Origin: JAFGBZ01 sp043817715
GTDB lineage: Archaea; Iainarchaeota; Iainarchaeia; Iainarchaeales; JAFGBZ01
Direction of reading: 5' to 3'
DNA length: 23,268 bases
NCBI GenBank assembly: GCA_043817715.1
Contig: JBDRGO010000020.1
Location: 1-23,268 of the forward strand
Under the pieces are notes generated by a model, which was given only the letters and a program-made list of their open reading frames with translations, was not told the origin of the DNA and did no database searches. Numbering within the stretch: position 1 is the first letter of the stretch; every line of letters starts with the position of its first letter. The position numbers and the translations under genes are program-made. Shown here piece after piece: positions 1 to 8,068 of the stretch.

Positions 1-210
1 AATTTTTCTTAATTTTTCTTTGTTTACTTCTCCATTCGAATCAATTATTTTTGTTCCAAAATTAATTGCAATTAATTCAATCACTTTTTTTTTCCTGTAA
101 AGCTTTTCAACAATCTTATCTGAATCAATTCCCTTAAATCCGTGTTTCCTTAACTTATTCAGCACAGTTGTTTTCCCGCCTGAAGGCAAACCCAGCAGAA
201 CATAATTCAT
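1..210 (-). CDS. coaE: Dephospho-CoA kinase, bacterial CoaE type (3' end cut by window edge)
   Basis: The first 70 codons, read leftward from the ATG at 210, are open to the window edge. The protein begins MNYVLLGLPSGGKTT, a P-loop (GxxxxGKT, residues 7-14). It is followed by IDSDKIVEKLY, then an FGTKIIDSNGEVNKEKLRKI segment. This order (P-loop, short helix, D-x-D, then FG..i...G.vnr..L) is that of bacterial-type dephospho-CoA kinase, which phosphorylates the 3' ribose hydroxyl of dephospho-CoA in the last step of coenzyme A synthesis. Many archaea use an unrelated GTP-dependent enzyme instead, so a CoaE-like copy is notable. No SD precedes the ATG, so it may be leaderless. Only about a third of the protein is visible; another small P-loop kinase cannot be fully excluded. 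Confidence 0.75.
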   Translation of the reverse strand, partial: MNYVLLGLPSGGKTTVLNKLRKHGFKGIDSDKIVEKLYRKKKVIELIAINFGTKIIDSNGEVNKEKLRKI

Positions 211-350
211 ATACTATTAGTTCAGTGCTTAAACTAAAAAATTCAGTGGTTAACCTGCAAAAAACGCCATTAAATCGGCAAAAAATTAAGAAAATTCCTG
301 GTTTGATTAACTAATTTTTTCCCTTGGTTTGGTTTTTTTTCTTAAAACAA

Positions 351-360
351 AATAATTTTA
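351..360 (+). promoter_or_regulatory. Putative TATA box of the structured RNA
   Basis: AATAATTTTA lies about 28 bp before the start of the RNA's closing stem, preceded by an A-rich stretch (AAAACAAA) that could serve as BRE. Spacing matches archaeal TBP/TFB promoters. It is the best candidate in this gap, but AT-rich DNA gives many weak matches. Confidence 0.4.
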
Positions 361-383
361 TGTAACTTGGTTTATTACTATTC

Positions 384-490
384 TTGGTGTTAGTTGTTAA
401 TAGCAGTTTTTTGCTTTAAGCAGCTTCGGTTGTCTTACAAGCAATAAACCCGGGAACTTCGGTTTTCAGCTACTTTCCACTAACACCATT
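384..490 (+). ncRNA. Candidate structured non-coding RNA of unknown family
   Basis: TGGTGTTAGT (385-394) and ACTAACACCA (479-488) form a perfect 10-bp closing helix around an 84-nt interior. Inside are a hairpin AGCA/TGCT (402-405/412-415), a hairpin capped by C(UUCG)G (420-433, closing pair 424/429) and a second C(UUCG)G hairpin (about 454-465, closing pair 457/462). The second competes with an alternative helix AAACC/GGTTT (446-450/461-465). TTGCT (411-415) can also pair with AGCAA (440-444), allowing a pseudoknot. An 8-T run follows at once, and a TATA-like box lies about 28 bp upstream. No tRNA, 5S rRNA, SRP RNA, RNase P, C/D or H/ACA signature is seen. It could be a stand-alone RNA or, less likely, a leader element, since the U-tract separates it from the mutase gene. 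Confidence 0.6.
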
Positions 491-496
491 TTTTTT
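489..496 (+). terminator. U-tract terminator of the structured RNA
   Basis: Eight consecutive T residues follow directly after the 3' strand of the closing stem. Archaeal RNA polymerase, aided by FttA, terminates at U-tracts of this kind. The stem plus U-run also resembles an intrinsic terminator. Confidence 0.5.
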
Positions 497-601
497 ATCT
501 GGTTCTTGTTATTTGTTTTTGGATTTTTTTTGTTTGAATTTTTTTTATTGAATTCTTCCTTGGCTATTATTATTCTTTTGTCTTTTTGCCCTTATTTATT
601 G

Positions 602-610
602 TTATTTATT
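602..610 (+). promoter_or_regulatory. Putative TATA box of the phosphomannomutase gene
   Basis: TTATTTATT is centred about 28 bp before the ATG at 634. That is the position expected for a leaderless archaeal transcript, and it supports choosing this ATG over the upstream in-frame TTG at 586. Confidence 0.4.
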
Positions 611-633
611 TGTTTTGTTTTCCTTGTTCTTAC

Positions 634-2025
634 ATGCCTTCGGTTGATAAATCAATTTTCCGCGAATATGACATCCGCGGAATAGCGGAAACCCAGTTAA
701 ATAATGAGGCATCCGAGTTAATCGGAAAGGCATTTGGAACCAAAGTTAAAAGGGAAGGAATCAATTCAGTTTGTGTCGGAGCAGACAATCGGTTAAGTTC
801 TCCAAGAATAAAAAAGGCATTTATTGAAGGAATTCTTTCAATAGGCGTGAATGTAACTGATATTGGAATTGTTCCGACTCCCTTGCTTTATTATTCAATA
901 ATTAAATTAGGGAAAGGCGCAGGGGCAAATGTTACTGCCTCCCATAACCCGAAAGAATTCAATGGATTTAAGCTTTCAAGGGGCTTTCTTGCTTTTTACG
1001 GCCAAGAAATAACTGATTTATATGATTTAATCCAAAAAAATGATTTTGAAAAAGGAAAAGCAAAAGGAATTTTGGAGAAAAAAGATTTATTTTCAGATTA
1101 TCTGAATGAATTCACTTCAAGATTTAATTTTTCAGATGATTTAAGGATTGCAGTGGACTGCGGCAACGGCACAGGAAGTGAAACTGCAAAAACTGTTTTT
1201 AATGCATTGAATATTAATGCTGAATTTCTGTTCTGTGAATCAGATGGAAGTTTTCCAAACCATGTCCCTGACCCTGTTGTTGAAAAAAACATGAAATCAT
1301 TGATTGAAAAAGCGAAAAAAGAGAAATTTGATTTAGGAATAGGCTTTGACGGGGATATGGATAGGATTGGCGTTGTTGATTCAAAAGGAAGAATGGTTTT
1401 CGGCGACCAGTTGCTTGCATTGTATGCAAGGGATTTGCTTTCAAGAAAGCCGAAAGAAAAAATTATTTTTGAAGTCAAATGCTCGCAGGCATTGATTGAG
1501 GACATTGAAAAGCATGGCGGAATTCCTTTAATGCATAAGACAGGGCATTCTCTTATTAAGAAAAAAATGGATGAAGAAAATTCTTTGCTTGCAGGCGAAA
1601 TGTCAGGGCATATGTTTTTCAGGGAAAACTGGTTCGGTTTTGATGACGGATTGTATGCTGCATGCAAATTAATTGAAATTATTTCCTGTTCAAAAAATTC
1701 ATTTGATGAATTAATTGATTCAATTCCCAAATTTGTTTCTTCGCCTGAAATAAGGGTTAATTGTCCGGATGAAAAAAAATTCAGGTTAGTTGAAAGCATT
1801 AAGCAGGAATTCCTTAAAACACATAAATGCATTACTGTTGATGGAGTAAGGGTTTTGTTTCCTGAAGGCTGGGGGTTGTTAAGGGCGTCAAATACACAGC
1901 CTAAAATAATCCTGCGGTTTGAGGCAAAAACAAAAAACGGATTGGAAAAAATCAAAAATGTTTTTGAGAAAAAATTAACAGAATATGGTTTTACTGATTT
2001 AAGTGAACTGAAAAGCAATAATTAA
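634..2025 (+). CDS. manB: Phosphomannomutase/phosphoglucomutase
   Basis: A 463-residue member of the alpha-D-phosphohexomutase superfamily, full length for the family. It interconverts hexose 6- and 1-phosphates (mannose or glucose), feeding nucleotide-sugar synthesis for glycans. All four active-site loops are visible: the phosphoserine loop TASHNP (101-106), the metal loop DGDMDR (239-244), the sugar loop GEMSGH (321-326), and the phosphate-binding loop RASNTQP (417-423). GEMSGH is typical of PMM/PGM rather than the GGEQSGH of phosphoglucosamine mutases. An in-frame TTG at 586 would add 16 hydrophobic residues. These are rejected because homologues begin close to the FREYDIRG motif, there is no SD, and a TATA-like box is well placed for a leaderless ATG at 634. 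It is monocistronic as far as can be seen. Confidence 0.93.
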   Translation: MPSVDKSIFREYDIRGIAETQLNNEASELIGKAFGTKVKREGINSVCVGADNRLSSPRIKKAFIEGILSIGVNVTDIGIVPTPLLYYSIIKLGKGAGANVTASHNPKEFNGFKLSRGFLAFYGQEITDLYDLIQKNDFEKGKAKGILEKKDLFSDYLNEFTSRFNFSDDLRIAVDCGNGTGSETAKTVFNALNINAEFLFCESDGSFPNHVPDPVVEKNMKSLIEKAKKEKFDLGIGFDGDMDRIGVVDSKGRMVFGDQLLALYARDLLSRKPKEKIIFEVKCSQALIEDIEKHGGIPLMHKTGHSLIKKKMDEENSLLAGEMSGHMFFRENWFGFDDGLYAACKLIEIISCSKNSFDELIDSIPKFVSSPEIRVNCPDEKKFRLVESIKQEFLKTHKCITVDGVRVLFPEGWGLLRASNTQPKIILRFEAKTKNGLEKIKNVFEKKLTEYGFTDLSELKSNN

Positions 2026-2104
2026 TTTTATTTTGTATTTTTGCGGGATTTTATAATTTTAATTGAATAAATTCTTTTGCCAGTTTTTTATTTGAAAAAG
2101 TAAA

Positions 2105-2114
2105 TTTATTAATA
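2105..2114 (+). promoter_or_regulatory. TATA box for the membrane-protein/KaiC operon
   Basis: TTTATTAATA is centred about 27 bp upstream of the ATG at 2137, with no SD before that ATG. The first gene of the operon is therefore probably on a leaderless transcript. Confidence 0.5.
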
Positions 2115-2136
2115 CTTTAATGGTTCTTTTACTATC

Positions 2137-4140
2137 ATGAAATATATTGTAGTCTTGTTTGCATTTTTGCTTTTATTCGCATCAGGCGCTTTAGCAGAAA
2201 ATACGCCTTTTTTTTGTTCAAGCAATTCCCAATGCAATGATTCTGATCCTGTCACTCTTGATATTTGTGTCAGGCCAGGGCAGTATAGTTCAGGCTGCGC
2301 CAATCTTTCATGCACTCCGCTTTGCTCATCAAATTCTGACTGTGTTCCTGATGGAAACAATCTGGTAGGCGTATGCACCGGCATTGGAAGATGCACTGCG
2401 CAATGTGTTTATCTTCCCTCAAATACCTATAATGACGGATTATGCCAGGAATATGAATCTTCCTGCTCTGTTCCAAATGACTGTGATTCATGCTATGAAA
2501 GTGCAGCAGGTTGTCTTGAAAAAAACTGCATTGGAAACAGCTGCAGAAAAACAATTGCATTAGGCTGCTGTGGAAACGGAATATGTGAATTCAAGGAAGA
2601 TTTTTCAACCTGTTCTGAGGACTGCAAGCCAAGAGTTTTGTCTGTTGATATATTGGATGATTTTTCTGCAAAAAATTTTTTCCGCGGTGATGAGGTATTT
2701 TTCCGCGTGAAGGTTGTTGCCGACGGAATACTGGCCAATTCTGCGGATGTCAGGATAAAAGGTTTTTTCGGCGAGTTGAAACTGTTAAATGACAGCGACC
2801 ATAATGACGGCAGTGCCAACGATGGTGTTTTTGCAAATATTTTCAAATTGGATAAAACCATTGAGAAAGGAATTTACTCTCTTGAAATAACTGCTTCTTT
2901 TGCAGGAGTTCAGACAATTGTAAACAAAAATCTTTTTGTTGATCCGAAAATAGAAATAAACGGAGTTGTTGTTCCTTCTTCAGTCACTTTAGGGGAAGAA
3001 ATGCGGCTTTCTTTCAGAACCAGAAAAGGGGAGAAAAATATCGCATCAAAAACAATTATTTCCGGAAAATTCGCTTCTTCAAACGATGTTTTTTTTAAAG
3101 AAGAACTTCTTTCTGGCGAAGACGGATTGGTTTCAGTAACCTATAGAACCAGTTTTGTTGATTCTTTCGGAGAATGGACTATTTCAGTTGAAGCAGAAGA
3201 TGAATTCGGGAATCATGGTTTGGAAAATTTCAAAGTAATGGTGCTTAATCCTGATGCAACTGCTTTTTTGGATATTTCTTTGGCTAATGACCTGAATAAA
3301 AATTTTTTCCGAGGAGAAAAAATTCCTTTGAATGTCCTGGTTAAGGATGAATTAGGCGTTAAATTAACCAATGTTGAAACATATGCCATGGCTTTCGGAA
3401 AAAAAATACAATTAATTGATTTGAACGGCGGAAAATATTCTGCTGAAATAACTGTTCCGTTTGATGCTGCTGCAGGGGAAAACAGCCTGCGGATTGAATC
3501 AAGCTTGATGCAGGGAGAAAAGTTTTTTTCAGGCTCATTTTCATTCGACTTTAATGTTGAATCAGTTGATTTAACCGCAATCCTTATTTCTCCTGATAAA
3601 TCAGTTGATGTAGGGGAAAAAATTAATTTTATTTTAAAGGTAACTTATCCTAACGGAAAGCCTGTTGCAGGCCCTGTTTCTTTGCCTGCTCAAATAAATG
3701 ATTTGAATATAGAGCTTCTTTTTGTGGGTGACGGGATATTTCAGGCAGAATATTTGGTTGATGAAAAGGATTTTTCAGGAATTCATTTTGAAGTCAATTC
3801 AGATGATTCATATGGGAATAAAGTGGTTTTTTCTTCTGAAACAAGCGTTCTGGGATTTTCTTTTATTTATTTTTTAAGGAAAAATGCTTTGATTATTTTC
3901 ATTTCTTCTGTGCTGGTTTTGGCTGTGTTTTTTGTCGCTTTCCGCCATTACTTTACCTCACAGCAGAAAGCAAGGTTAGTTAAAAGAAAAAATGAATTAA
4001 TAGAGGAAGTTAAAAAGGTTCAGAAACAGTATTTTGCCGATGGGGCATTAGATAAATTAAATTATGAAAAAATTATGTTTAAGCTTGAAGCCGAATTAAA
4101 GGAAATAAATCATTTGATTGAGGAAGGCGTAAAAAAATGA
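2137..4140 (+). CDS. Secreted type I membrane protein, Cys-rich N-terminus plus Ig-like repeats and cytoplasmic tail
   Basis: 667 residues with no enzymatic motif. In order: a Sec signal peptide (1-20, ending SGALA); a cysteine-rich region (27-163) ending in the motif CGNGICEFKEDFSTCSEDC, common in archaeal surface proteins; about four beta-rich Ig-like units (roughly 165-270, 271-370, 375-475, 480-575); a TM helix (about 582-606); and a 61-residue charged tail predicted to form a helical hairpin. Two Ig-like units share a KNFFRG(D/E) start (near 180 and near 388), so they are internal repeats. The Asp-rich loop in the first unit could bind calcium. The tail (L.KRK..L...VK.VQK.YF.DG) is homologous to that of the next gene, which overlaps this one by 4 bp (ATGA). 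Probably a surface adhesin or receptor; the ligand is unknown. Confidence 0.9.
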   Translation: MKYIVVLFAFLLLFASGALAENTPFFCSSNSQCNDSDPVTLDICVRPGQYSSGCANLSCTPLCSSNSDCVPDGNNLVGVCTGIGRCTAQCVYLPSNTYNDGLCQEYESSCSVPNDCDSCYESAAGCLEKNCIGNSCRKTIALGCCGNGICEFKEDFSTCSEDCKPRVLSVDILDDFSAKNFFRGDEVFFRVKVVADGILANSADVRIKGFFGELKLLNDSDHNDGSANDGVFANIFKLDKTIEKGIYSLEITASFAGVQTIVNKNLFVDPKIEINGVVVPSSVTLGEEMRLSFRTRKGEKNIASKTIISGKFASSNDVFFKEELLSGEDGLVSVTYRTSFVDSFGEWTISVEAEDEFGNHGLENFKVMVLNPDATAFLDISLANDLNKNFFRGEKIPLNVLVKDELGVKLTNVETYAMAFGKKIQLIDLNGGKYSAEITVPFDAAAGENSLRIESSLMQGEKFFSGSFSFDFNVESVDLTAILISPDKSVDVGEKINFILKVTYPNGKPVAGPVSLPAQINDLNIELLFVGDGIFQAEYLVDEKDFSGIHFEVNSDDSYGNKVVFSSETSVLGFSFIYFLRKNALIIFISSVLVLAVFFVAFRHYFTSQQKARLVKRKNELIEEVKKVQKQYFADGALDKLNYEKIMFKLEAELKEINHLIEEGVKK

Positions 4141-5345
4141 GAAAAACTATTTTGCTGTTTTTTATTTTGCTGTTTTCTTTGAATTCATTAGGCTTAAGCA
4201 TTGAAATGAATTCATCTGAGTTTTTTCAGGGAGATGCAATCGCTTTTTTCGGGGCATGCTCCCCAAATGAAGCGTTAACCTTGGAAGCATTTAACGGCAT
4301 CAGAAAAGTTTTTTCAGCTGAATTAAAGTGTTCGCCTGAAGGAAGCTATTCTTTTGATTATATTTCTGATTTTCTTGACCCTCCTGGGAATTGGCTTGTC
4401 TGGGTTAATTCTTCTTCAGGTTCTGCAAAGAAAAAAATCTTTATTGATTCAAAAAAAGAATCGGCTTATTATTTGATTTCTTTTTTAAGCCCTTCTTCAA
4501 ATGAGATTTTCCGTGCCCAGACGCTTAAATTAAGTGTGCGCATAACTGATGCAGGAAATGCAGTAAATGAAGCAAAAGTTGTTTTTTTTGGAATGAAAGG
4601 GGAAAGAAATGAAATGCAGTTTAAGGAAGGCGGGGTTTATTCCTTTGATTATGAGATTCCTTTTGATGCAGATTTAAATGAATGGGAAATATTTGTTTTA
4701 GCGGAAAAACCATCAGGCGAATCCTTTATTGGCGGAAGAAATTCATTTATTGTTAAAATTGTTTCTGCCCCTATCCTGATTGAATTCATTGAGCCTGTTT
4801 TTACTTCTTTTGATTTGTCTTCAAAAATTCCCGTTAAAATCAAGGCACAGTATGCGGACAACAATTCATTGATAGGGCCTGATGTAAAATTAACTGTAAA
4901 TAAAAGAATCTTTACTTTAAGCCAGCTTTCTGAGGATGTTTTTTTCATTGAATTTCCTCCGTCTTTTGATGACCGGGGCAGTGTTGTACTGAAAATAACT
5001 GCATCTGATTCAGCAGGAAATGAAGTAACTGCTGAAAAAACAATTCAGACAACAGGTGAACTCAATTTTATTTTAAAGGAAAATATCGTGATTATTGTTA
5101 TTTTGACTGTGCTGATAATAAGCATGGTTCTGCTGTTTTTCAGAAAATTCAAGGCAGCCGCAGACAAAAAATCTCTTTCAAAGAGAAAAAAAATACTGCT
5201 TCAGAAAATAAAGGAACTGCAGAAAGGCTATTTTTCTGACGGAAATGTTTCAGCAAAAGATTATAAAGAAGCTTTGGCTGAATTTAACAGAGAGTTTTCT
5301 TTGGTTGAGCAGAAGCTGGGTCATTTGGAAAAAAATAATAACTAG
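4137..5345 (+). CDS. Paralogous type I membrane protein with Ig-like domains and cytoplasmic tail
   Basis: 402 residues with the same plan as the upstream gene but without the Cys-rich part: signal peptide (about 1-19), three or so Ig-like beta domains (about 20-310), a TM helix (about 316-335) and a 67-residue basic/acidic cytoplasmic tail. The tail pattern LSKRKKILLQKIKELQKGYF then SDG aligns with the partner protein, so both tails probably have the same cytoplasmic interaction or oligomerise with each other. The start ATG overlaps the upstream stop (ATGA), implying translational coupling. The next gene is a KaiC-like ATPase 32 bp downstream on the same strand, so the tail may contact it (inference). 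No catalytic motif was seen. Confidence 0.9.
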   Translation: MRKTILLFFILLFSLNSLGLSIEMNSSEFFQGDAIAFFGACSPNEALTLEAFNGIRKVFSAELKCSPEGSYSFDYISDFLDPPGNWLVWVNSSSGSAKKKIFIDSKKESAYYLISFLSPSSNEIFRAQTLKLSVRITDAGNAVNEAKVVFFGMKGERNEMQFKEGGVYSFDYEIPFDADLNEWEIFVLAEKPSGESFIGGRNSFIVKIVSAPILIEFIEPVFTSFDLSSKIPVKIKAQYADNNSLIGPDVKLTVNKRIFTLSQLSEDVFFIEFPPSFDDRGSVVLKITASDSAGNEVTAEKTIQTTGELNFILKENIVIIVILTVLIISMVLLFFRKFKAAADKKSLSKRKKILLQKIKELQKGYFSDGNVSAKDYKEALAEFNREFSLVEQKLGHLEKNNN

Positions 5346-5367
5346 TTTATTGTTCTCTTTTATGTTC

Positions 5368-5372
5368 AGGTG
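5368..5372 (+). promoter_or_regulatory. Shine-Dalgarno AGGTG selecting a TTG start
   Basis: AGGTG lies 5 nt before the TTG at 5378 and matches the archaeal anti-SD. The nearby ATG (5362) and GTG (5370) are out of frame with the coding region, so this RBS fixes TTG as the start. Confidence 0.7.
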
Positions 5373-5377
5373 TTTTT

Positions 5378-6622
5378 TTGGAAGAAACAAAAAAAGCAAG
5401 GCTTCTTGATTCAGTTAAACGGCTGAAAGAAGCCGGCTCAAAAAAAGAAGAAGTATTCCAGAGCCTGAAAGACATTGGCTTAAATGAAAAAGAAGCATTT
5501 GAGCTTATTAACAAAGTCTTTGCTGATGAACTTCAGGAAAGAAATGATGTAAATCCCTTAAAAGAGAATTCTGCATCTTCTGTTTCTGAAACGCAGAAAG
5601 AAAAAACAGTTTCTAAAGAAATTCCTGAAAAACATTCTTTTTTTGAAAAAATTCATTTATTCAAGCGCAAAGAAAAAAAGGAAAAAAAAGCTGAAAAAAA
5701 TCAAAAAAATTCAGCATCAGAAAAACCAAAAGAAATTAATTTTGCTGAAGAAGGAAAAACTTCTGAAAATGAATTGAAAGAAAAAATGCCTGAAATTTCC
5801 AGACAGAAAAGCAAGCAGTTTAACCTGTTTGAAAAAAAGGAAGGAATTTCTTCAGGAAAAGTAATGTTCAGGCAGGTTCTGCCTGTTAGGGTAAGCAGTT
5901 TTGATAAATTAATTCAAAGAGGCGGGCTTAAAAGAGGGGATACAATCCTTTTAAGCGGCGGATGCGGAACAGGAAAAACAACTTTTGGAATGCAGTCAAT
6001 TTATTACGGTGCATTGAGCGGTGAACGCGGAGTTTACATTACCTTAGAGGAATCAACGGAAAAAATCCGCGAAAACATGAAGGAAAATTTCGGCTGGAAT
6101 CTTGAAGAGCTTGAAAAAAAAGGATTGGTTGCGGTAATAAGCGTTGACCCGTTGAAAATTGCAAGGTCAGTTGAGGCTGCATTAGTGCAGAAAAGAGGAG
6201 GGCTTTACATTGAAAGCGCGGAATTTGATTTGTCAAAGCAGTTCAGCATTCCATTCACTCCTGACAGGGTGGTATTTGATTCCCTTTCTGCTTTGTCAAT
6301 TGCATTTCAGGAAAATGACCAGGGCTACAGGCAGTATTTAAGGCATTTGTTTGCAACCTTTGAATCATTTGGTTCAATCAATATCATGCTTGGGGAAACC
6401 GAGCAGGTTCCTGGCGTTTATTCCCGTTCAGGAATAGAGGAATTTTTGGCAGACGGAGTAATTGTTTTTTACAACATTAAGCTTCATAACCTGCGCCAGA
6501 AGGCACTGGAAATACTTAAATTAAGAAGCTCAAACCATGAAAAAAGAATCATTCCTTTTTCCATTACTGACAATGGAATGGAAATTTATGTTGATGAAAA
6601 TTTATTCAAGGAAGTAGGATAA
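5378..6622 (+). CDS. KaiC/RecA-like ATPase with charged N-terminal extension
   Basis: 414 residues. The C-terminal two-thirds is a KaiC-family RecA-fold ATPase: Walker A GGCGTGKT (194-201), the catalytic Glu pair in ITLEES (224-225) and Walker B RVVFDS (297-302), followed by an ADGVIVFYN strand and the usual KaiC-like C-terminal IEILKLR.S..H..R..PF.I region. The N-terminal 50 residues form a small helical module (KEAGSKKEEVFQSLKDIGL, UBA-like in pattern). A Lys/Glu/Ser-rich linker of about 110 residues follows and is probably disordered. Single-domain KaiC-like proteins in archaea include RadA/RadB, ArlH and many signalling ATPases; this one has no recombinase-specific motif that I can see. 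It follows the two tailed membrane proteins in the same operon, so a membrane-linked role is plausible. The start is TTG, set by AGGTG. Confidence 0.88.
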   Translation: MEETKKARLLDSVKRLKEAGSKKEEVFQSLKDIGLNEKEAFELINKVFADELQERNDVNPLKENSASSVSETQKEKTVSKEIPEKHSFFEKIHLFKRKEKKEKKAEKNQKNSASEKPKEINFAEEGKTSENELKEKMPEISRQKSKQFNLFEKKEGISSGKVMFRQVLPVRVSSFDKLIQRGGLKRGDTILLSGGCGTGKTTFGMQSIYYGALSGERGVYITLEESTEKIRENMKENFGWNLEELEKKGLVAVISVDPLKIARSVEAALVQKRGGLYIESAEFDLSKQFSIPFTPDRVVFDSLSALSIAFQENDQGYRQYLRHLFATFESFGSINIMLGETEQVPGVYSRSGIEEFLADGVIVFYNIKLHNLRQKALEILKLRSSNHEKRIIPFSITDNGMEIYVDENLFKEVG

Positions 6623-6671
6623 GATTTAAAGCAGGATAAGATTTATTTTCTTTTATTATTATTTTCTTTTA

Positions 6672-7211
6672 TTATTTTCCATCGCGATTGAATCTTGCAA
6701 TGTCAATGAATTCATCAACAAACAATCCAAGCTCCTCTATTGCAGGGTCTTTTTCATCGCTGTAAAGGATTGTTATGAAAAAATCTGATTTGCTGGAATC
6801 GGTTTTTTCCATCAATGAATGAATAAACCTTATTGCTGCATTATGTTCTTCATAAACCAGCAAAGTTGAAGCCGAATCCAGAATAAACATGTCCGGTTTC
6901 TCGTTTTCAATTACTTTGCTTACTGCCAGGCTTATTTCAATCAATGAATTCGGTGCGGAAATAAATATTTTATTCTGCTCATGCTTCTGTTTCAGTTTGC
7001 TTTTGTTGCTTACTGCATCAATGAAAAAGAATTTTTTTGAATCAATCTTATTTTCCTCAAATGAAGCAATAAGGTGCTCTGAACGCTCATTCAATGTAAT
7101 GTAACAGATTTTATTGTAGTTATTCACAATTCTTTTAATCATTAAAATAATGCTTTCTCCGTATTTCTGGTTAGGGACAACCAGCACAATGTTTTTTCCT
7201 GTTGAAGCCAT
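6672..7211 (-). CDS. KaiC-fold protein lacking Walker A (ATPase-dead paralogue)
   Basis: 179 residues. The fold order of a KaiC-like core can be followed: a first strand KNIVLVVPN where Walker A should be but is missing, then YITLNERSEHLI (counterpart of the YITLEES strand), FFFIDAVS, and a Walker-B-like strand MFILDSASTLLVY. It is clearly homologous along its length to the protein at 8065-8715, sharing LDS.STLLVY....A...FIHSL...K. It is probably a regulatory or structural partner of the active ATPases rather than an enzyme. It is convergent with the KaiC gene at 5378-6622 and divergent from the KaiC gene at 7346. The promoter probably lies around 7240-7250 (CATTTAAATTC on the minus strand). 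Confidence 0.8.
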   Translation of the reverse strand: MASTGKNIVLVVPNQKYGESIILMIKRIVNNYNKICYITLNERSEHLIASFEENKIDSKKFFFIDAVSNKSKLKQKHEQNKIFISAPNSLIEISLAVSKVIENEKPDMFILDSASTLLVYEEHNAAIRFIHSLMEKTDSSKSDFFITILYSDEKDPAIEELGLFVDEFIDIARFNRDGK

Positions 7212-7345
7212 ATCAAGCCCTGTTTTTTATTTAGGCATTAATTGAATTTAAATGCTTTGGTTTTAATGCTTTGGAAAGCGGTTTATTGAATTAAAGGTTT
7301 TGTTTTTAATTGATTTGCTTTTTTATGATTTAGAAAAGTGGTATT

Positions 7346-8068
7346 ATGGCAGAAACCATGAAATCAAAGCCGGTGGAATTCAAGAAAATGAAATCAGGCA
7401 TTTCCGGGCTGGACGAGCTTCTGGACGGGGGAATTCCTGAAGGAAATCTTGTTGTTTTAAGCGGGGACCCAGGAAGCGGAAAAACAGTTTTCTGCTGGCA
7501 GTTCCTTTATGAAGGCGTAACAAAATACAACGAAAATGGAGTGTATATTTCATTGGAGGAATCAGTTGATGCAATCCTTGAAGGCGCAATGGAATTCGGA
7601 TGGGATTTCCAAAAATTAATTGATTCAGGAAAAATGAAAATTGTCGTTGTTGAATTATATGATTTTGACAGATTAAAAAATTTAATTGAGGACACAATAA
7701 GGTCAATTAACGCCAAAAGGGTTGTGATTGATCCCGGCGTTATTTTCAGGCTGTTTTTTGAAAGGGAACTGGATGCAAGGAAAAGAATTGTTTCATTAGG
7801 AAAAATGCTGAAGGAAATTGACTGCACCACAATAATTACAAATGAAATTGCATTGGATAAAACAACTTCATTATATGGATTGGAGGAATATGTTGCCGAC
7901 GGGGTAATTTTGCTTTACCATACAAGGCATGACAACCGCTTCATCAGAAGCATAGGAATACTTAAAATGCGGAATACAAAAATATCCGAAAAACTCAAGC
8001 CAATAAGAATCACAACTGACGGCGTTGAGATATTGATTAAATCTGAATTGTTTTCTTCAGAGGAGTGA
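7346..8068 (+). CDS. KaiC-like ATPase, single domain
   Basis: 240 residues, close to a minimal KaiC-family RecA domain. The canonical family opening is present (SGISGLDELLDGGIPEGNLV), then Walker A GDPGSGKT (40-47), the catalytic Glu pair in YISLEES (71-72), Walker B RVVIDP (125-130), and the ADGVILLYHTRHDNRFIRSIGILKMR strand-helix typical of the C-terminal half. It should bind and hydrolyse ATP; hexamerisation is likely for the family. The stop codon overlaps the GTG of the downstream Walker-A-less paralogue, so the two are translationally coupled, suggesting a stoichiometric active/inactive pair. The ATG has a GTGGT SD-like element just upstream. Transcription starts in the 134-bp divergent gap shared with the minus-strand paralogue. 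Confidence 0.92.
   Translation: MAETMKSKPVEFKKMKSGISGLDELLDGGIPEGNLVVLSGDPGSGKTVFCWQFLYEGVTKYNENGVYISLEESVDAILEGAMEFGWDFQKLIDSGKMKIVVVELYDFDRLKNLIEDTIRSINAKRVVIDPGVIFRLFFERELDARKRIVSLGKMLKEIDCTTIITNEIALDKTTSLYGLEEYVADGVILLYHTRHDNRFIRSIGILKMRNTKISEKLKPIRITTDGVEILIKSELFSSEE

Noticed and set aside
384..490. tRNA or 5S rRNA interpretation of the structured RNA
   Set aside because: The 3' TAACACCA looks like an acceptor end, but there is no T-loop TTCRA, no D-loop GG and no anticodon stem. The 5S core CCGAAC and related loops are absent.
586..633. In-frame TTG extension giving a hydrophobic leader on the phosphomannomutase
   Set aside because: No SD, cytoplasmic enzyme family, and a TATA-like box fits a leaderless ATG at 634.
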